This document shows, piece by piece, positions 1-12,347 of a stretch of DNA of 64,000 bases (the first letter of the stretch is position 1; every line of letters starts with the position of its first letter). The DNA comes from Polyporus tsugae (lineage: Eukaryota; Basidiomycota; Agaricomycetes; Polyporales; Polyporaceae). The stretch covers positions 186,001-250,000 of the forward strand of contig JAHRBS010000004.1 of assembly GCA_024305745.1 (NCBI GenBank). The letters run 5' to 3'. Made by a program: the position numbers and the translations under genes. The notes under the pieces were generated by a model, which ran no database searches, was not told the origin of the DNA, and saw only the letters and a program-made list of their open reading frames with translations.

Positions 1-1443
1 CAATCTAGCTATAGAGCAATGATCGTCCGCGGGACGTTGCAAGTATGTTCGGAAACCTTTTAGAATCTTTAGATAAATGAAGTACTCAACGGCCCAAACT
101 AGCGATACATGTCCGTCATGCCAGTGATCGTCCGCCCCGGAAGAGCAGTTTAGTGCGGCGATGTTGCCGTTGAACTATATGTATGAAAGCGTAGAAATGG
201 TCAGCACAACGTTAGCCCCCGAGGCACGCAGAAGCAAACCACTTACAGACAGTGGGAAACTGCGTTTAATCTTCGAACGGAGCGCGCTGGCGAAAGTTGC
301 TGAGCTTAACTGTGCGGACGTCCAGGCCTCCGAGGAAGGTTGGGACCTCTTCGGGGGGAATGGGGGAGGGGGGGGCAAGTACACTTTCAGGGCCAGCGTG
401 AGGACTCCCGTCCGCCCCGTTCTATCCCCGTGCCCGGACCTGAGAAGGCTACAAAGACGATCATAGTAAGGCAGCCCACGCACGGCGTTCGCTCTTCCTG
501 CGCGGCCCGGCGAAGCGCGACCCTCTTCCGAGTCCGAGGGTAGAGATATTGATATTGATATGAGGATCCAAAGAGAATTCACGGATAACGTCGACAATAC
601 CCTCTCGACACGGAAATGCGACGGAGGCTCAGTAGTTCGCTGTATGTATTCAGCTCCGGGTCCCGAACCGGAACGAAGTACAAGTTACGTGGTTTGCGCG
701 TCCGTTCTACGGCCCGCTCGCGGTCACTTGAACGACGGCCAATGCGGCGCATCGGCGATACGCTCGCAGACCTAATTATAATTCGCATACCGTAAACATT
801 ATGCACGCATAAGCGGTACCGAAGATGTTCTCGATTGTAGAACAGAACTCACGCGGGTGTGTAATCTCTTCGTGCCTTGTCCAGCTAACTTGAGCTCTCC
901 CTGCGACCACCGCCTCAGCGATATCGGAGCTGACCAGTACGGTATCGCTTTCCGTGGGGCCACTGGAATTTTTTCCTTTGGATGGATTGACTTCGTCGAT
1001 AGAAGCCACCAATAGAATGACACCGAAACCTTACAGTGAACCTGACTGTGCAATTCAGCATCCGGGTCCGATAGAGCACGGAACGCAAATACTCACCACG
1101 TCAACTAATAAAAGCACGGGAGAATGCGGCGCACGATAGGGCGATATCGTTGTCCGACGGTTGAGGCTACAGGACATCGCGGACGCAACGCAACGGTGCA
1201 ATGTGCGACAACATAGAAACGTCGGGCTATGTATGAAAAAAGAGCGTAAGGTACATACTATGGTACTAGCTACAGCGCTTGCTTCAAAGAGTGAGAGAGA
1301 GGTAGAACTGTCCTAGTCTTGACACGGCGCGGGAGACTCGAGACTCGAGAGAGTGGATAACGCAAAACAGGGAGGATAACACGGGCTGTAAGGTAATAAC
1401 AACAGATACAGAATGACACCTATTTCTAGAACGGATGAGGCGC
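1..1443. other. Gene-free stretch, left edge
   Basis: I see no supported gene here. Open frames are short, overlap on both strands and show no recognisable motif or splice-linked continuation. The last part is the 3' flank of the acetate transporter gene on the minus strand. Confidence 0.5.
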
Positions 1444-2786
1444 CTAGTCGGTGCGGCCCTTGGGGATGGCCCCGAGGGGAAGAACGAACCACGAGGTGGC
1501 GCGTTCGTCGAGCATCTCGGCAAGGCCGATGTAGAACGCGACGAGCGCGGTGACGATGCCGAGCGCGCCGCCGGCCTTGTCGAGGGCGACGGCGTTCTCC
1601 GTGGAGAATTTGCCTGTGAGCGAATCGGAGCGTCAATGCAAACCGCCGTGGAAGTCAGAGGCGCGTGGGCCAGTGGCGTACCTGCACCAAGGAGAGCGAA
1701 GGTGATGGTGAGGAAGAAGAAGAGGACGATGAGACCGATGTTCCTCCGCAATGACGCGATCCTACGCGCACAAGCCACAGTCATTGTCAGTGTCAAGGTT
1801 GAAGGATAGACTCTGCTGGTGCGCTCGCTGTCCTGATTCGATTGTCACCTCTCCGTCACGTTAGACCCGTTAGGGAGTTCATAAATCAGTCCCCGTCCTG
1901 GTCATCATGACATTGGGAACAGGGAGCACGCTCCCAGCCGAAATACCTCGGGAAAGGGAAACCCATGCAGGGTCAGGTTCTGTCTACCCTTCAAGCTGAA
2001 ACTTGGATCGGCGACAGGACGGCCCGCCCCATGCCAAAGAGCGACAATGAAATCGAAAGCACCGAGCACCACCACAGTAGCGAAGAGAGAGAGAGAGATG
2101 TACGCACAGGAGGAGGAACGTGACAATGAACCACGTCCAGAGGTAGATGCCGAGCGCAGAGTTGAGCTCGTCCGCGTTGAGCACGCCGTTGGTCTCATAC
2201 GAGTCGATCACACCAGAGCCAGGGATGAAGACCGTCGCGAACGACATCCAGAAGCCGGCGTACATCGTGAACGCTGCGTGGAGCAAACTCTGCGTAAGTA
2301 CCCGTGACACACCACTAGACGCCAGAATGCAGGCGCAGCGCCGGCTCATGTGGAGATTCGCGCGTTCAAAAAAAACGGCTCATGGGACGCTGACAAGGGG
2401 AAAGCAGGGAAGACAAGACGGGGAGCGGTGCTTACCGGTTGCGCTAAACGTGTTCTGGCACGCAAACTCCCACATGCCAGCAACGAACTGTGCGAGGCCG
2501 CCGACGAAGAGAGCCATCCCGACGACGACGTTGGGAGTGAGGATGCCGCGCGCTTGGACATTGTACATCGAGAGGATGAAGGTCGTTGAGGCGAAGCCAA
2601 ACAGACCGCTGTCCGAGTGGGCCAAAAACAATAATCAGGTACTGTGAGCATCAGCATCTGGAGGACGTACAGAGGACCGGGGTTGCCCAGCTTGCGGTAG
2701 TACTGGGCTTGAGCTTGACTGACCCCATATACAGCCGGCGGGGGGTTGGCGGTGAGCTCGGGGTTGGCCTTCTCGAGGTGGGACAT
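1444..2786 (-). CDS. GPR1/FUN34/YaaH family acetate transporter
   Basis: Plasma-membrane acetate/carboxylate transporter of the Ato/AcpA type. Five exons on the minus strand: 2786-2671, 2608-2436, 2273-2108, 1761-1682 and 1613-1444, giving 234 residues, typical for the family. The family motif N-P-G-P-L-G-L (about residues 35-41) is created exactly by joining exon 1 (ending CT, before GTACGT) to exon 2. FASTTF follows, and six hydrophobic segments run to the C-terminus (for example GMALFVGGLAQFVAGMW and LIVLFFFLTITFALLG). The start is the ATG at 2786, since the hydrophilic N-terminus MSHLEK fits the family; an upstream in-frame codon is not needed. The third intron (1762-2107, 346 nt) is unusually long and holds a GA-rich run. 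It lies in the same 10 kb as an aldehyde dehydrogenase gene. Family assignment is firm; the substrate is inferred from the family. Confidence 0.9.
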
Positions 2787-5700
2787 GGCAGGCAAGTTGG
2801 ATGCTGTGCAGAACTCGAGGACGACGACTCCGGGGATGTGGGAGAGCAGGAACGCAAGCACGCAGCTGGGAACTGAGCCCGCGGAGGTCTTTTGAGACAG
2901 CGCTTACCTAATCAGAACGGGGGAAGCGAGTGGGAGGATGTTCCTGCCCAATTTGGGTGTAGTGCTGCCAGCTGACGGGAGATGCGACCCCAGAGCGCAA
3001 CCAGCGATCAATTGCGGGGACGGGTGAACATTTCACCCATCCCCCTCCTCCATCGCAGCACATTCCCTCCCGCCAGCAAAGGGACGGTCGACGACGAGCC
3101 CGCCTCGGCCCCAGTCAACTGACACGCTGAGGTCCTGTGGCGCACTCTTGACGGATAACTCACCAGTTCCGTGCCCTCCGAACGCTCCATCATGACCAAC
3201 ATGCCGATTCTCGGTCTTATTGCTTGCCAATTACCCTCCGAAAGTGTGGCGTTCAGGGACCTGCGGCGCAACTTGGCAGACAGCAACGCGTCCGCTCGCG
3301 CCGGACGGTCCAGCTTGACTGTCGATGACAACGGTTACTTGTGTATGTATGCGAAGAGGAGGGGAAATGGACAGACAAAATCAAGGTACCAGAATCGGTG
3401 GCGAGCACCGCGCCCGGAACGGACGCGTAAGCACATCAGTTCAGCCGGCCGCTCAATCTTGATGGAGAAAGAATATTGGATCGTCAGAGCCGCACGTTTG
3501 CGCCCGCGAAACAGAAACACGTCATCGGGTCCGCGGTGGGATGAACTCACCTATCTAAGCACCCTTCATATCATATCATATCCCCGCGCCCATGTCCACT
3601 AACCCTCCCCACCCTTCATCCAACCTCAATCCTCCACCGAAGACGGACGACGGGCCGTGCCACCAAGCGAGCAATTGCAGCGTACCACGAAGCTTCCCAG
3701 CTCGACCCACCGTCTCATGAGACAAGCCCCGTTTCCTTCGGTCCGCTCCCTTCGCACAAGCATGCATTCGCCGTGAAACCTGTGTAACGAGCCCAGTCTA
3801 GATCGTCCAAGTTCGAGAAACGAACCATCGGAGCAGGGTTTCACCGAGGTTTGAAAATTTGATGGAGCGCTTGCAGTGTCGGCGTGCGCGCCCTCACGCG
3901 CGAGCGGTACCGGGAACCGAGACAGTCTCAGGAATAACGAGGCGGGGCGGGGGTTATAGGACAAGGTGAGCGTCGGGGGTGGGGAGATGGAGTGATGGCG
4001 GGCCGTCGTTCTGAGGACGACGCGCGCTTTTGAACCTTTTAAGCTGATTCCGGCCTCTAGGTGATCGGCGCTTGCGGTTGGTTGCGCTTTTCCAATCCAT
4101 CTGCAATCCATCTGCGCGAGGGTTGGCCTCGCCTCATCCCAGAGAGCGAAGACAGTGTCCGATGAAAGTTGGATGGAAGTACTTAGAGCGAGCCGAGAGT
4201 CGAGGAGACGGCCGATCGCCATGATGCGCGGATTCTTCCAGATATGCGCTGGAGCCAGGTGAGAACACGGCTGAAGTGTGGTGGCTAGCATTCGAACGAA
4301 CCCGGGCGGAGGCGAGCGTTGAGGGCAAGACGTGCCAGTCGGTCGAAGAACTGGCACAGAGCGATACGGTTGAGAGTAACTCGCCAGCCAAGGAAAGTCG
4401 GTATATATGTCGAGGGCTGACGATCGAGCTGTAGGAATGAGGGTCCTGTCAATAGCCCTGCTAAAGCAGACAGAATGACGACACTGGCCCTGCGGGACGC
4501 CAAACTACAGCAGAGACGTTAATAGGTTTGTATTCAGAAGCTCCTTACAATTTGCGCACTTAGGTCACGTTCCTCGGGCAAGGATGGTCAGAAGGGGAAG
4601 AAGCTGTCAGTATATGGAAGCGAGGTCATACGAACAAAGCTCGCGCACCTCTACTCAACTGCGCGGGGTCGTTTATGCCTATTTCGAGACCAACCTCATC
4701 GGATTTCGTAACTACAGGTGCACAAAACCCTTCTTCTCGTCCTGGGCAGAAGGACATTGAAGGCGAGCGACCGGAGAGCATCAAGTTCTCGTGGTTGTCG
4801 AGTCCGAGCGCATACATGGAGTGTAGGAGAGGGGGATGGTGGTAGTATGAAGTCAAGATGAATTTGCACCACCCTACACGCGTCCTTGACACGACAACCC
4901 CGCTCTCCGACATCCTCCAACCCCCTGCAAGCATTTCTGTTCTCCCGAGTCTCCGTTCTATGTCCGAACCGGGAGTAGTTGCCATATGCAGTGGGCGCTT
5001 GCGCAAAAACGGTGCAGATCGGAAGGCCTTGCCCTCCCTTTTAGGAAGCGGAAAGGCTGCGGAACAGTAGGGCGCGGGAAAATCGTGGTGAAGGTCGTCC
5101 GAGACGTCCCGCTCGAGTCTGGTGTGACTGCGCGCCCCACGCCCAAACGCCTTCACCCGACGCGCCCGATGCCGAAGTCGATGAAATCACCGCCAAGACG
5201 ATCAAAAGGTATATCTACGGCCACGAAATGGATGCTGCACAGATGCTACCCCTGCAAAGTGATTTGTGGGACGTACAGCTCCTCCCATCGTCGTGTGCGG
5301 GGGTTCCGCTGCTGTCCGAGACATTCCGATGGCGGGCGCCAAATCCACGTGGCCCTCGCGAAGTCGTCCGATCATTGAGCGTCTAGTTGACTCCAGGCGT
5401 GTACACTGCCAAGCCGACTTGAAGAAAAAACACCACCAGTTGCTTCGACCCCCACATCGACGTCCACCACTCCCCGAGCTCTTTGCCAGCCGGACCACGG
5501 TATAGTGATCTCCAGGTAGGCGGTCTGCTCGCATACACAATGAACCGAGCTGAAGAACGAACGATCGCGTCTAGTCGAGTATCTGGGTCTGGTGGTGGTG
5601 GAACGCCAAAAGCCATTGTTCCAACCACAAACGGTCGCTGGGGTATGTCTCGCTGCGAACATTGTTCAACAATGTCTATCGAATCTATCGAATTTATCTT

Positions 5701-6213
5701 TGGACTCTCTCTCTCTTTAAGCCCTGTCATCTGCGCACTGTGTTTCACCGTCCCCCCGACCTTGACCTTTTTCGATTTTCGGTAACGCCATTCCGACACC
5801 GAGTCCCCCGCCTCGCCCAGTCCCGCCTCGACCCTCCACGGCACGTCGCCCACCCCTGGCTGCTGGTGCCGTTAGAGCCTCGCGTCAATCAAGCCCCTTT
5901 CCCCGCCGTCTCTCTGATCTTTTCATTTGCGGCGTTCGTTGGGGTAAGTGTGGGGCCCCGCGCGGGGGGCGGGGACGTTCTCCCGCCCCCCCATCCTGGA
6001 GAACGCGCTTCCTGACTTCCACGCGCCGATCAGATACGCTTCCCCCGTCCCCGCTGCCCCGTGGGTCGTTTCGCTTACCGGCCCCATTCCGAGCAGGCGC
6101 AGCTGACGGGCCACTGGCACGGGCACTGGCAGGGTCTTGTCTGCGATTTGATTCTGATCTCTCTGGGTGGAGACGGAGACAGGCCAGCAAAAAAAAAAAG
6201 AAAGAATCACGCG
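2787..6213. other. Long gene-poor stretch between acetate transporter and NAT9
   Basis: This 3.4-kb interval holds the divergent upstream regions of its two flanking genes. No reading frame in it shows a family motif. The longest, 243 codons on the minus strand at 3626-4357, starts with GTG, is low in hydrophobic core residues and is not convincing. There is a CT-rich run near 5706-5719 and an A run at 6190-6199 close to the NAT9 start. I see no RNA gene. Confidence 0.4.
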
Positions 6214-7420
6214 ATGAAGGCGAACGAGAGGACAGCGATTGTGCATCCGGACGTCGTGCTGGTACCGTATCGGTGAGAGCATCGTGGTTATCGCGCGTGC
6301 GTGCGTGCGGTGGCGCGGAACTAATTTTTTTCCTGTGTTGCTCGTAGCAAGGAACACGTCGCCGTGAGTTCGCCGTTCTCCGCGTTCTCAAGGCCTTCCT
6401 TGCCGTATACTTTACGTGTGGGTGCGCTCACCGCTCCGCGTCGCCAGAAGTATCACGAATGGATGACGAGCGAGGAGCTCCGGGAGCTCACGGCGAGCGA
6501 ACCGCTGACCCTCGAAGAAGAGTACGAGATGCAAAGTGAGTTCCGTAGCGTGCGTTCTCCGCCGTTTGATCGACGCACCGACTTCTTTCTCGAATTTGCT
6601 CGGCGTCTTCGCCCATGATCGAACCTGTGCGACCCCCATCCACCTCTGACCCGAATGTTTCACCCTATCTCCAGGAAAGTGGCAGGAAGACGAAGACAGT
6701 GCGTGCTGATTTGATTTCAGGCCCCTCTCGGAAATGGCACGGCCCCGCCTGACGCCCCTTGCCCCCCCCCCCCCCCCCTGGACGGCGGACTCCCGACCCC
6801 GCACGCAGAGCTGACGTTCATACTCCTTTTGGGAACGCCTGAAACCTTCACGTCGGATGCGCCTCCGCAGCGAGGCGATGGTGGCCTTCCCAAGGTGGCA
6901 ACAAACCATCTAGAAGCGCTCCCCATGATCGGGGACGTCAACCTGTTTTTCAACGGCGCGCGGGATAAGGATGGGGAGGAGGAAGAGGATTTCGAGGTGG
7001 AAGTGGAGATCATGATCGCGGGTGCGTGCTTGCCCCTTCTAGACCTGACGCGGTGTCGTCGATGCACGTTCATCGTGCACCGAAATGGGGACGGCCGTGC
7101 CCTTGATGCATACAGCACTTCTAAAAATTGCGTTTCTGGCTCCTGCAGAACCAGCCTATCGCCGGCGGGGGATTGCGCACACTGCGCTGCAGCTCATGCT
7201 CTCGTACGCGACGGATCCGGCCTCGCTGTCGCCTCTTCCCGTCGCGAGGGAGCGGCTCGTCGCGCGGATTGGGGAGAAGAACGAGGCGAGCATACGGCTG
7301 TTCGAAAAGCTCGGCTTCTCGGTCACGAAGAGGGTCGCCGTGTTCGAGGAAGTGGAGCTGCGGTTCAGTGACGCGAGCAAGGTTTGGACGAAGGGCAGCG
7401 TGAGGGTGCTGGATGGCTAG
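6214..7420 (+). CDS. NAT9-type GNAT N-acetyltransferase
   Basis: Six exons: 6214-6272, 6348-6363, 6448-6535, 6675-6698, 6809-7021 and 7149-7420, giving 223 residues. It resembles eukaryotic N-acetyltransferase 9, a GNAT protein linked to microtubule stability in animals. Diagnostic blocks in order: VVLVPY, EHVAKYHEWM, the near-invariant LTASEPLTLEEEYEMQ, W-Q-E-D, IGDVNLFF, then the acetyl-CoA loop EPAYRRRGIA in exon 6, IGEKNEASIRLFEKLGF and FEEVELRF. Exon 2 is only 16 nt and exon 4 only 24 nt, and both are needed to complete the motifs. Intron 4 (6699-6808) contains a run of 17 C. The start ATG at 6214 gives an N-terminus matching the family. An acidic run of E residues near MIAE replaces a shorter loop. 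Family confident; substrate unknown. Confidence 0.88.
6762..6778 (+). repeat. Homopolymer C17 inside a NAT9 intron
   Basis: Seventeen consecutive C bases lie in intron 4 of the NAT9-type gene. The tract could vary in length between strains or be a sequencing-sensitive site. It does not touch the reading frame. Confidence 0.85.
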
Positions 7421-8460
7421 CCACTTCACAGACGTGATGTAAGGAAATGCGTGGCCTACCACTTATCTCCTCCAGGTGGCCCAGGGTGGCCCTCACGAGG
7501 ACGGTGGGTGTCGAGCATTAGGGTAAGATCGGGCAGGCCTGCTAACGTCCGCACTTCCGTTCAGGCAGAACGCACTTCCATTGCTTGCACGAGCCTACGT
7601 AACCCCGGGCTTGGCTCGCGAGCCCGCAGAGACGTTGGCGGTCTTGACTCGATGCGCAAGCTTCTGCTTCTCGGTGATGTTAACGCGGTCCGAGTCGCTG
7701 GGTGTACGTTGTGCCACCTCCGCGAGAAGCAGGGGGATCATCAGTTTTTGTGCGGGGATTCGCACACGCGTACTTTATCGCACTTATCACCTTTGGACTT
7801 CGCGATTCGCATGTCACACGGATGGGACTCAATGCACCTGCGCGGCTTCTGATCTTGGTCCGCCGATGCAGCTGTTCTCCCATTTGAGCGCATTTTGCCA
7901 GGGTAGCGGTTTGTCGTCTCCGGGTCTCTCCGGGTCTCTCCGGTTCTGTCTTGCAACGTCCATTGACTCTGAGTAATCCCGATGCTTCAGTGCCATGGCC
8001 GCGCGCACCAGCTTCCAGGACGTGTTCGAACCTCCGCTGAATCCGAATACTTGACCAGACGCATGCAGTGAAAGTACAAAGTGCGGCGATGTGGAAAGGA
8101 CGACGGCACGGCGGTCCGTGGCTCTGCCAAGCCCAAGCGTCTTCGCCGTGTTGCGCTTGTCGCACAACAAGCTCGTAACCAGCTGTGCAATATAAGTCCT
8201 GTCGAACCAACGGAACATCAATACATTTGATCTGAGCACAATCTCGAGGGGACACATGAGCGTGCCGTCGCGTCTCCGAACCTTTCCTTCGCGCTTCCGC
8301 CTGTAGCAAAGTTTGGCCTCCTGACCCATTCCCAGATCGAGGGCGCCCTGAAGTGGGAACTCGCCGCCATTTTCGAGAACTGCCATGCAATTGGTCATTC
8401 GAATGTGAAGTGATCAGTCATCGAGCCCTTGTCCCTTCTTGTTCTTGGGGCAGGCGTGTG
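7421..8460. other. Intergenic, upstream of aldehyde dehydrogenase
   Basis: No supported gene. Overlapping minus-strand frames of 236 and 189 codons (7680-8398) have no recognisable motif. A decamer (TCTCCGGGTC) is repeated about two and a half times near 7917-7945. The right end is the ALDH promoter. Confidence 0.45.
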
Positions 8461-8468
8461 TATATATA
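8461..8468 (+). promoter_or_regulatory. TATA box of the aldehyde dehydrogenase gene
   Basis: TATATATA lies 109-116 nt before the ATG at 8577. It is followed by a long pyrimidine-rich (CT) leader up to the start codon, the usual layout of a strongly expressed fungal gene. Seen in sequence; strength is inferred. Confidence 0.65.
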
Positions 8469-8576
8469 CCCCACGCAGTCGCCATCGCTCTTCCCACTCC
8501 TCCTTCTCCTCCTCGTCGCCACCCTCTTCCCTCCTCTACCAGCACATCGCGCTCATACCCGCAAACTACATCCAGA

Positions 8577-10749
8577 ATGCCCGAGACGTTCAAGTACACC
8601 TTCGACACCCCTGTCTTCAAGGGCGAGGTTGAGGTCCCCCTTGGCCTCTACATCAACGGAAAGTTCGTTGATGGATCCAACGGAACATCCATCGAGTGAG
8701 TACTTCCTCCGATCTTCCGATCTCTCTCTCGAGCACTGCCCGAGTGGAGAGCCGCTCGGCCAGCACATTCAAGCTCGCTGTATGATGCGAGGATGGGGAC
8801 CGCTCCCGACCTGCGACTAACTCGGCACGAGCATGTGGGAGTCCCACTCTCGCTGTATGCTGCCTGCGAGAACGGCAGTATGATTTCGCTGAGTTCGGCA
8901 CTGGATGCAATCGCATTACGTCATTTTAGGCGCTCCGGTGGGAGTCCCGAGCGAAGCTAGCCCGGGGCCCCGCCTTTTACGAAATGCCCGTGGGGTCGCA
9001 CAGCGCGCGGGGATGTGGAAGAAGGCGCGAAGCGCGCTGATCTGCCTCGCATTGCCACCTGCGACACCCCCCAGGCCTCAGTGTTCCGGCACGCGCTCCC
9101 ACTGGACGAAATATACTGATCAATCGTTCGCAGTGTCATCAACCCTACGAACGGCAAGATTACCACCCGCATCTCCGAGGGCACCTCAAGGGACGTCGAT
9201 CTTGCCGTCGAAGCCGCCCACAAAGCCTTCGAGACCACCTGGGGTCTCAATGCCACCGGGGTCCAGCGCGCCCGTTACCTTGCAAAACTCGCTGACCTCA
9301 TGGAGGAGAACATCGACGTGCTTTCCGCGCTCGAGGCCCTTGACAACGGCAAGACGTTCCACTGGGCCAAGCGCGGCGACGTCAGCCACTCGATCAACTG
9401 CATTCGCTACTACTCTGGTTGGGCCGACAAGATCCTCGGCCAGACGATCGAGACCTCGGAGGCGAAGCTCGTCTACACCCGCCACGAGCCCGCCGGCGTT
9501 GTCGGCCAGATCATCCCCTGGAACTTCCCTCGTAAGTCATCCCTGCGTTTGTGGTCTGTACCGCGTCGCTTATGCGTGGCTTGCACAGTGCAAATGATGG
9601 CGTGGAAGATCGGTCCCGCGCTCGCAACTGGATGCACGGTTGTCCTCAAGCCCTCTGAGTTCACGCCCCTGACCGCGCTCTACATGGCGAAACTCGTCGA
9701 CCAAGCCGGTTTTCCCGCGGGTTCGTTCAACCTCATCAACGGCTACGGCCACATCGTCGGCCAGGCCATCGCGGAGCACCCGACTATCGAGAAGGTCGCG
9801 TTCACCGGCAGCACGCTCATCGGCCGGAAGATCATGGAGTCAGCAGCCAAGTCGAACCTCAAGAACGTCACGCTCGAGCTCGGCGGCAAGAGCCCGTCGA
9901 TCATCTTCGACGACGCAGACATCGACCAGGCCATCAAGTGGGCGGCCTTCGGTATCTAGTACGTATTTTGGACTGGATTGCGACTGTCCCTCGCTAACGC
10001 ACCAGCGTTGCAGCTACAACCATGGCCAGTGCTGTTGCGCGGGTTCGCGTATATTCGTGCAGGAGAATATCTACGACGACTTCTTGAAGCGGTTCACGGC
10101 ACACACGAAGACGCTCAAGGTCGGAGACCCGTTCAGCCCCGAGACGTTCCAGGGCCCACAGATCAACCAGCAGCAGTACGACGTGAGTGCCCCACAGTTC
10201 GCACTTTGTTGATTGATTGCTCACGTGTTTGTGCAGCGTATCATGGGCTTCATCGACATTGGGAAGACGGAGGGTGCGACGGTGCACTTTGGCGGCAACC
10301 GCGTCGGCACTGAGGGTTACTTCATCTCGCCGACGATCTTCACCGACACCAAGCCCGACATGCGCATCGTCCAAGAGGAGATCTTCGGGCCGGTTTGCGT
10401 CGTGATCAAGTTCAAGGACGAGGCCGACATTATCAAGCAGGCAAACGACACCGTGTACGGGCTCGCCGCGGCAGTGTTCTCGCAGAACATCACGCGCGCG
10501 CTGTCGACGGCACATAAGATCAAGGCGGGGACCGTGTGGGTCAACGCCGCGAACATGCTGTACCCGAACGTGCCCTTCGGCGGCTACAAGCAGTCGGGTA
10601 TCGGCCGCGAGCTCGGCGAGTACGCGCTGGCCAAGTGAGTTTTTCTTTTTCTGTTGTCGCGCAGGTTGTGCGGATGCTGACGGACGGGTCTGTGATGCAG
10701 CTACACGGCTGTGAAGTCGGTGCAGGTCAACCTGGACATCAAGATGTGA
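8577..10749 (+). CDS. NAD(P)-dependent aldehyde dehydrogenase (ALDH1/2 class)
   Basis: Oxidises aldehydes to acids, most likely acetaldehyde to acetate. Six exons: 8577-8695, 9134-9531, 9589-9958, 10014-10182, 10237-10634 and 10701-10749, giving 500 residues, the normal family length. Visible motifs in order: PWNFP (about 170), LKPSEFTPL, FTGSTLIGR of the cofactor fold, LELGGKSP carrying the general-base Glu, HGQCCCAGSR (the middle Cys of the triplet, about 303, is the nucleophile), EEIFGPV, and the C-terminal PFGGYKQSGIGRE. There is no signal or mitochondrial presequence, so it is probably cytosolic. Intron 1 is long (438 nt). A decayed copy of the same gene sits 2.2 kb downstream. The acetate transporter in the same region suggests a shared role in C2 metabolism, which is inference. 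Confidence 0.95.
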
Positions 10750-11007
10750 AGCTAGAGTCGGGCGCGGTCGTTGTTTATGATGTACTTGTAATGCTATCAT
10801 TGTATTCGTAGTGCAATTCGATTTTCCATTTGCGAACGGTATTCACTCGTGAATACGCTTGGCGTCCTCAGTCTTCTTGGATAGGAACGACCACAGGCTA
10901 GAGCCAGACTTTTGGCGTCGCGGCTTGTCCTTGACGTCCGCTGAGCTTGAGGAGCGCACCCACTGGGATTGGAAGGTGTTGTCTTGCTTATATTATCTGT
11001 GGCTTGG
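10750..11007. other. 3' flank between convergent ALDH and FERS copy A
   Basis: Short convergent intergenic region. I see no gene. Confidence 0.6.
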
Positions 11008-12347
11008 TCATACATATGATTGCCGCGGGGATCCGTACAGCTCCTCATTCTCAAACAAGACCCTCAACGCCTTCCTTCGTGGAGTCTGGAGGCCCTTCGT
11101 CGGTTTCCTATCCACATCTACCGCCCACGGCCGCACTTGATTGCGGTACATCATCTTCAGAAGCTCCCCCTCGCGGGGTCTTAGCTCCTCAATCGGGTAG
11201 TTGCGTCCATCTGGAGCCGGGACATGTTGTATGGGGTCGCTGTCTACAAGGCGCTTGATGCGGATGACGACGACGCGCCTTCGGGCGTGCTTGGGAAGCG
11301 TTGACCGCTCGAAAGCAGCAGACCACAGAACCTGTCAAAAACGCGCGTCAGATCGCCGCATAGCCTAGTAACAGTCAAGAATCGTCGCGCGCGCAGGATG
11401 CTACTAGTACCTTCGAAGGGACAGTACTGGACTCCCTGCCCCGCTACCGACACTTGAAAGGCCGTGATGCGCCGCATGAGCAGCGTCAGAATGGCGTCCG
11501 GCCCTGCAAAGATGCCCAGGAAATTGCGGTCCACCGCAGAGCGAAGGTCGAACTCCTGCCCAAACGCGCCCAGCACTGGCATCGCCGGCAACAGACTTGG
11601 GTGCCGCGCGTCCGATAGTGTTGTGGCTGGATGCTGCGCATGGCGTAACGGCCCGACTGTCGCGGAGACAAAGTCCAGCGTCCGTTGCGAGACGAGGTCG
11701 TCCTGGAGGAGGAGCGCGAGCACGTCCTGGTACCTCTGCCGGCACACAATCTTGTACAGGGGATACCTCCAGGGCTTGCCGCGCTCGGTGAGCAAGTCGG
11801 AGCCTGTCGCGAAGCTCGCGGGATCGCGCGAGGGCGTGACGCGGAAGCGCAGCTCGCCCGCGAGCGGAGAGCTGTGGGTGGGGACGTGGTAGTGCATGAA
11901 TCCGTGCGTGCCGGGAGGGTATCTTCCTGCGCTCCATTCTGAAGCGCCCCGGGAGAAGAGCGAGCCTGTACTACTAGTACTGGCGGCCGGATTGTCGGTA
12001 CCGGTGGACTGCAGGATAATGCGCACGGCGGGCCTGTACTTTGAGCTCCAGTCGAGGTAGTCATCCGAAGTGAGTTTGGAGGGGTCCACTGGCGTGCGTA
12101 ATTTCCGATAATGTTTCACCGAGGGCCGCGGAGTATGAGTCGTGCACCCTTCCGACGGCGTAGCAGTCGGAACCTCCCCAGAGGTTCCCCTGGGTGGGGA
12201 TTCATGTTCGGCCGATGGGACGTTGGAGTACGCTCGCCATACGGTCCAGCTCGCAATAGATTTGCCGATAGAATCAGGGCGACTGTGAAGTCGCAGTCCT
12301 GGCGACTTTAGAAGGGTTCCGTTGGATGGAAAGGAAACCCGGAACAT
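11008..12347 (-). pseudogene. FERS family copy A, frameshifted in exon 2
   Basis: Unrecognised two-exon family repeated in this window. Exon 1 (12347-11411) is intact. It has a basic N-terminus with RAYSN, then the core: LTSDDYLD, GTHGF-YH, GELRFR, GSDLLTERG, PLYK, LLLQDDLVSQRTLD, FGQEF, and ends in PFEG at a GT donor. Exon 2 (11331-11008) keeps every conserved block, ending LFENEELYGSP, but has one extra T in the run after the CC codons (11312-11314), which breaks CCFERS. The frame is otherwise continuous, so this is a single-base lesion: a young pseudogene, a sequencing error, or a changed C-terminus. The broken ORF reads through the intron to 11244. Other copies keep TTC GAG at this point. 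Confidence 0.7.

Noticed and set aside
3626..4357. 243-codon open frame on the minus strand
   Set aside because: It starts with GTG, has no family motif, and composition looks like noncoding GC-rich DNA.
7680..8398. Overlapping minus-strand frames of 236 and 189 codons upstream of the ALDH gene
   Set aside because: No motifs or splice continuation; they overlap each other in different frames and the ALDH promoter.
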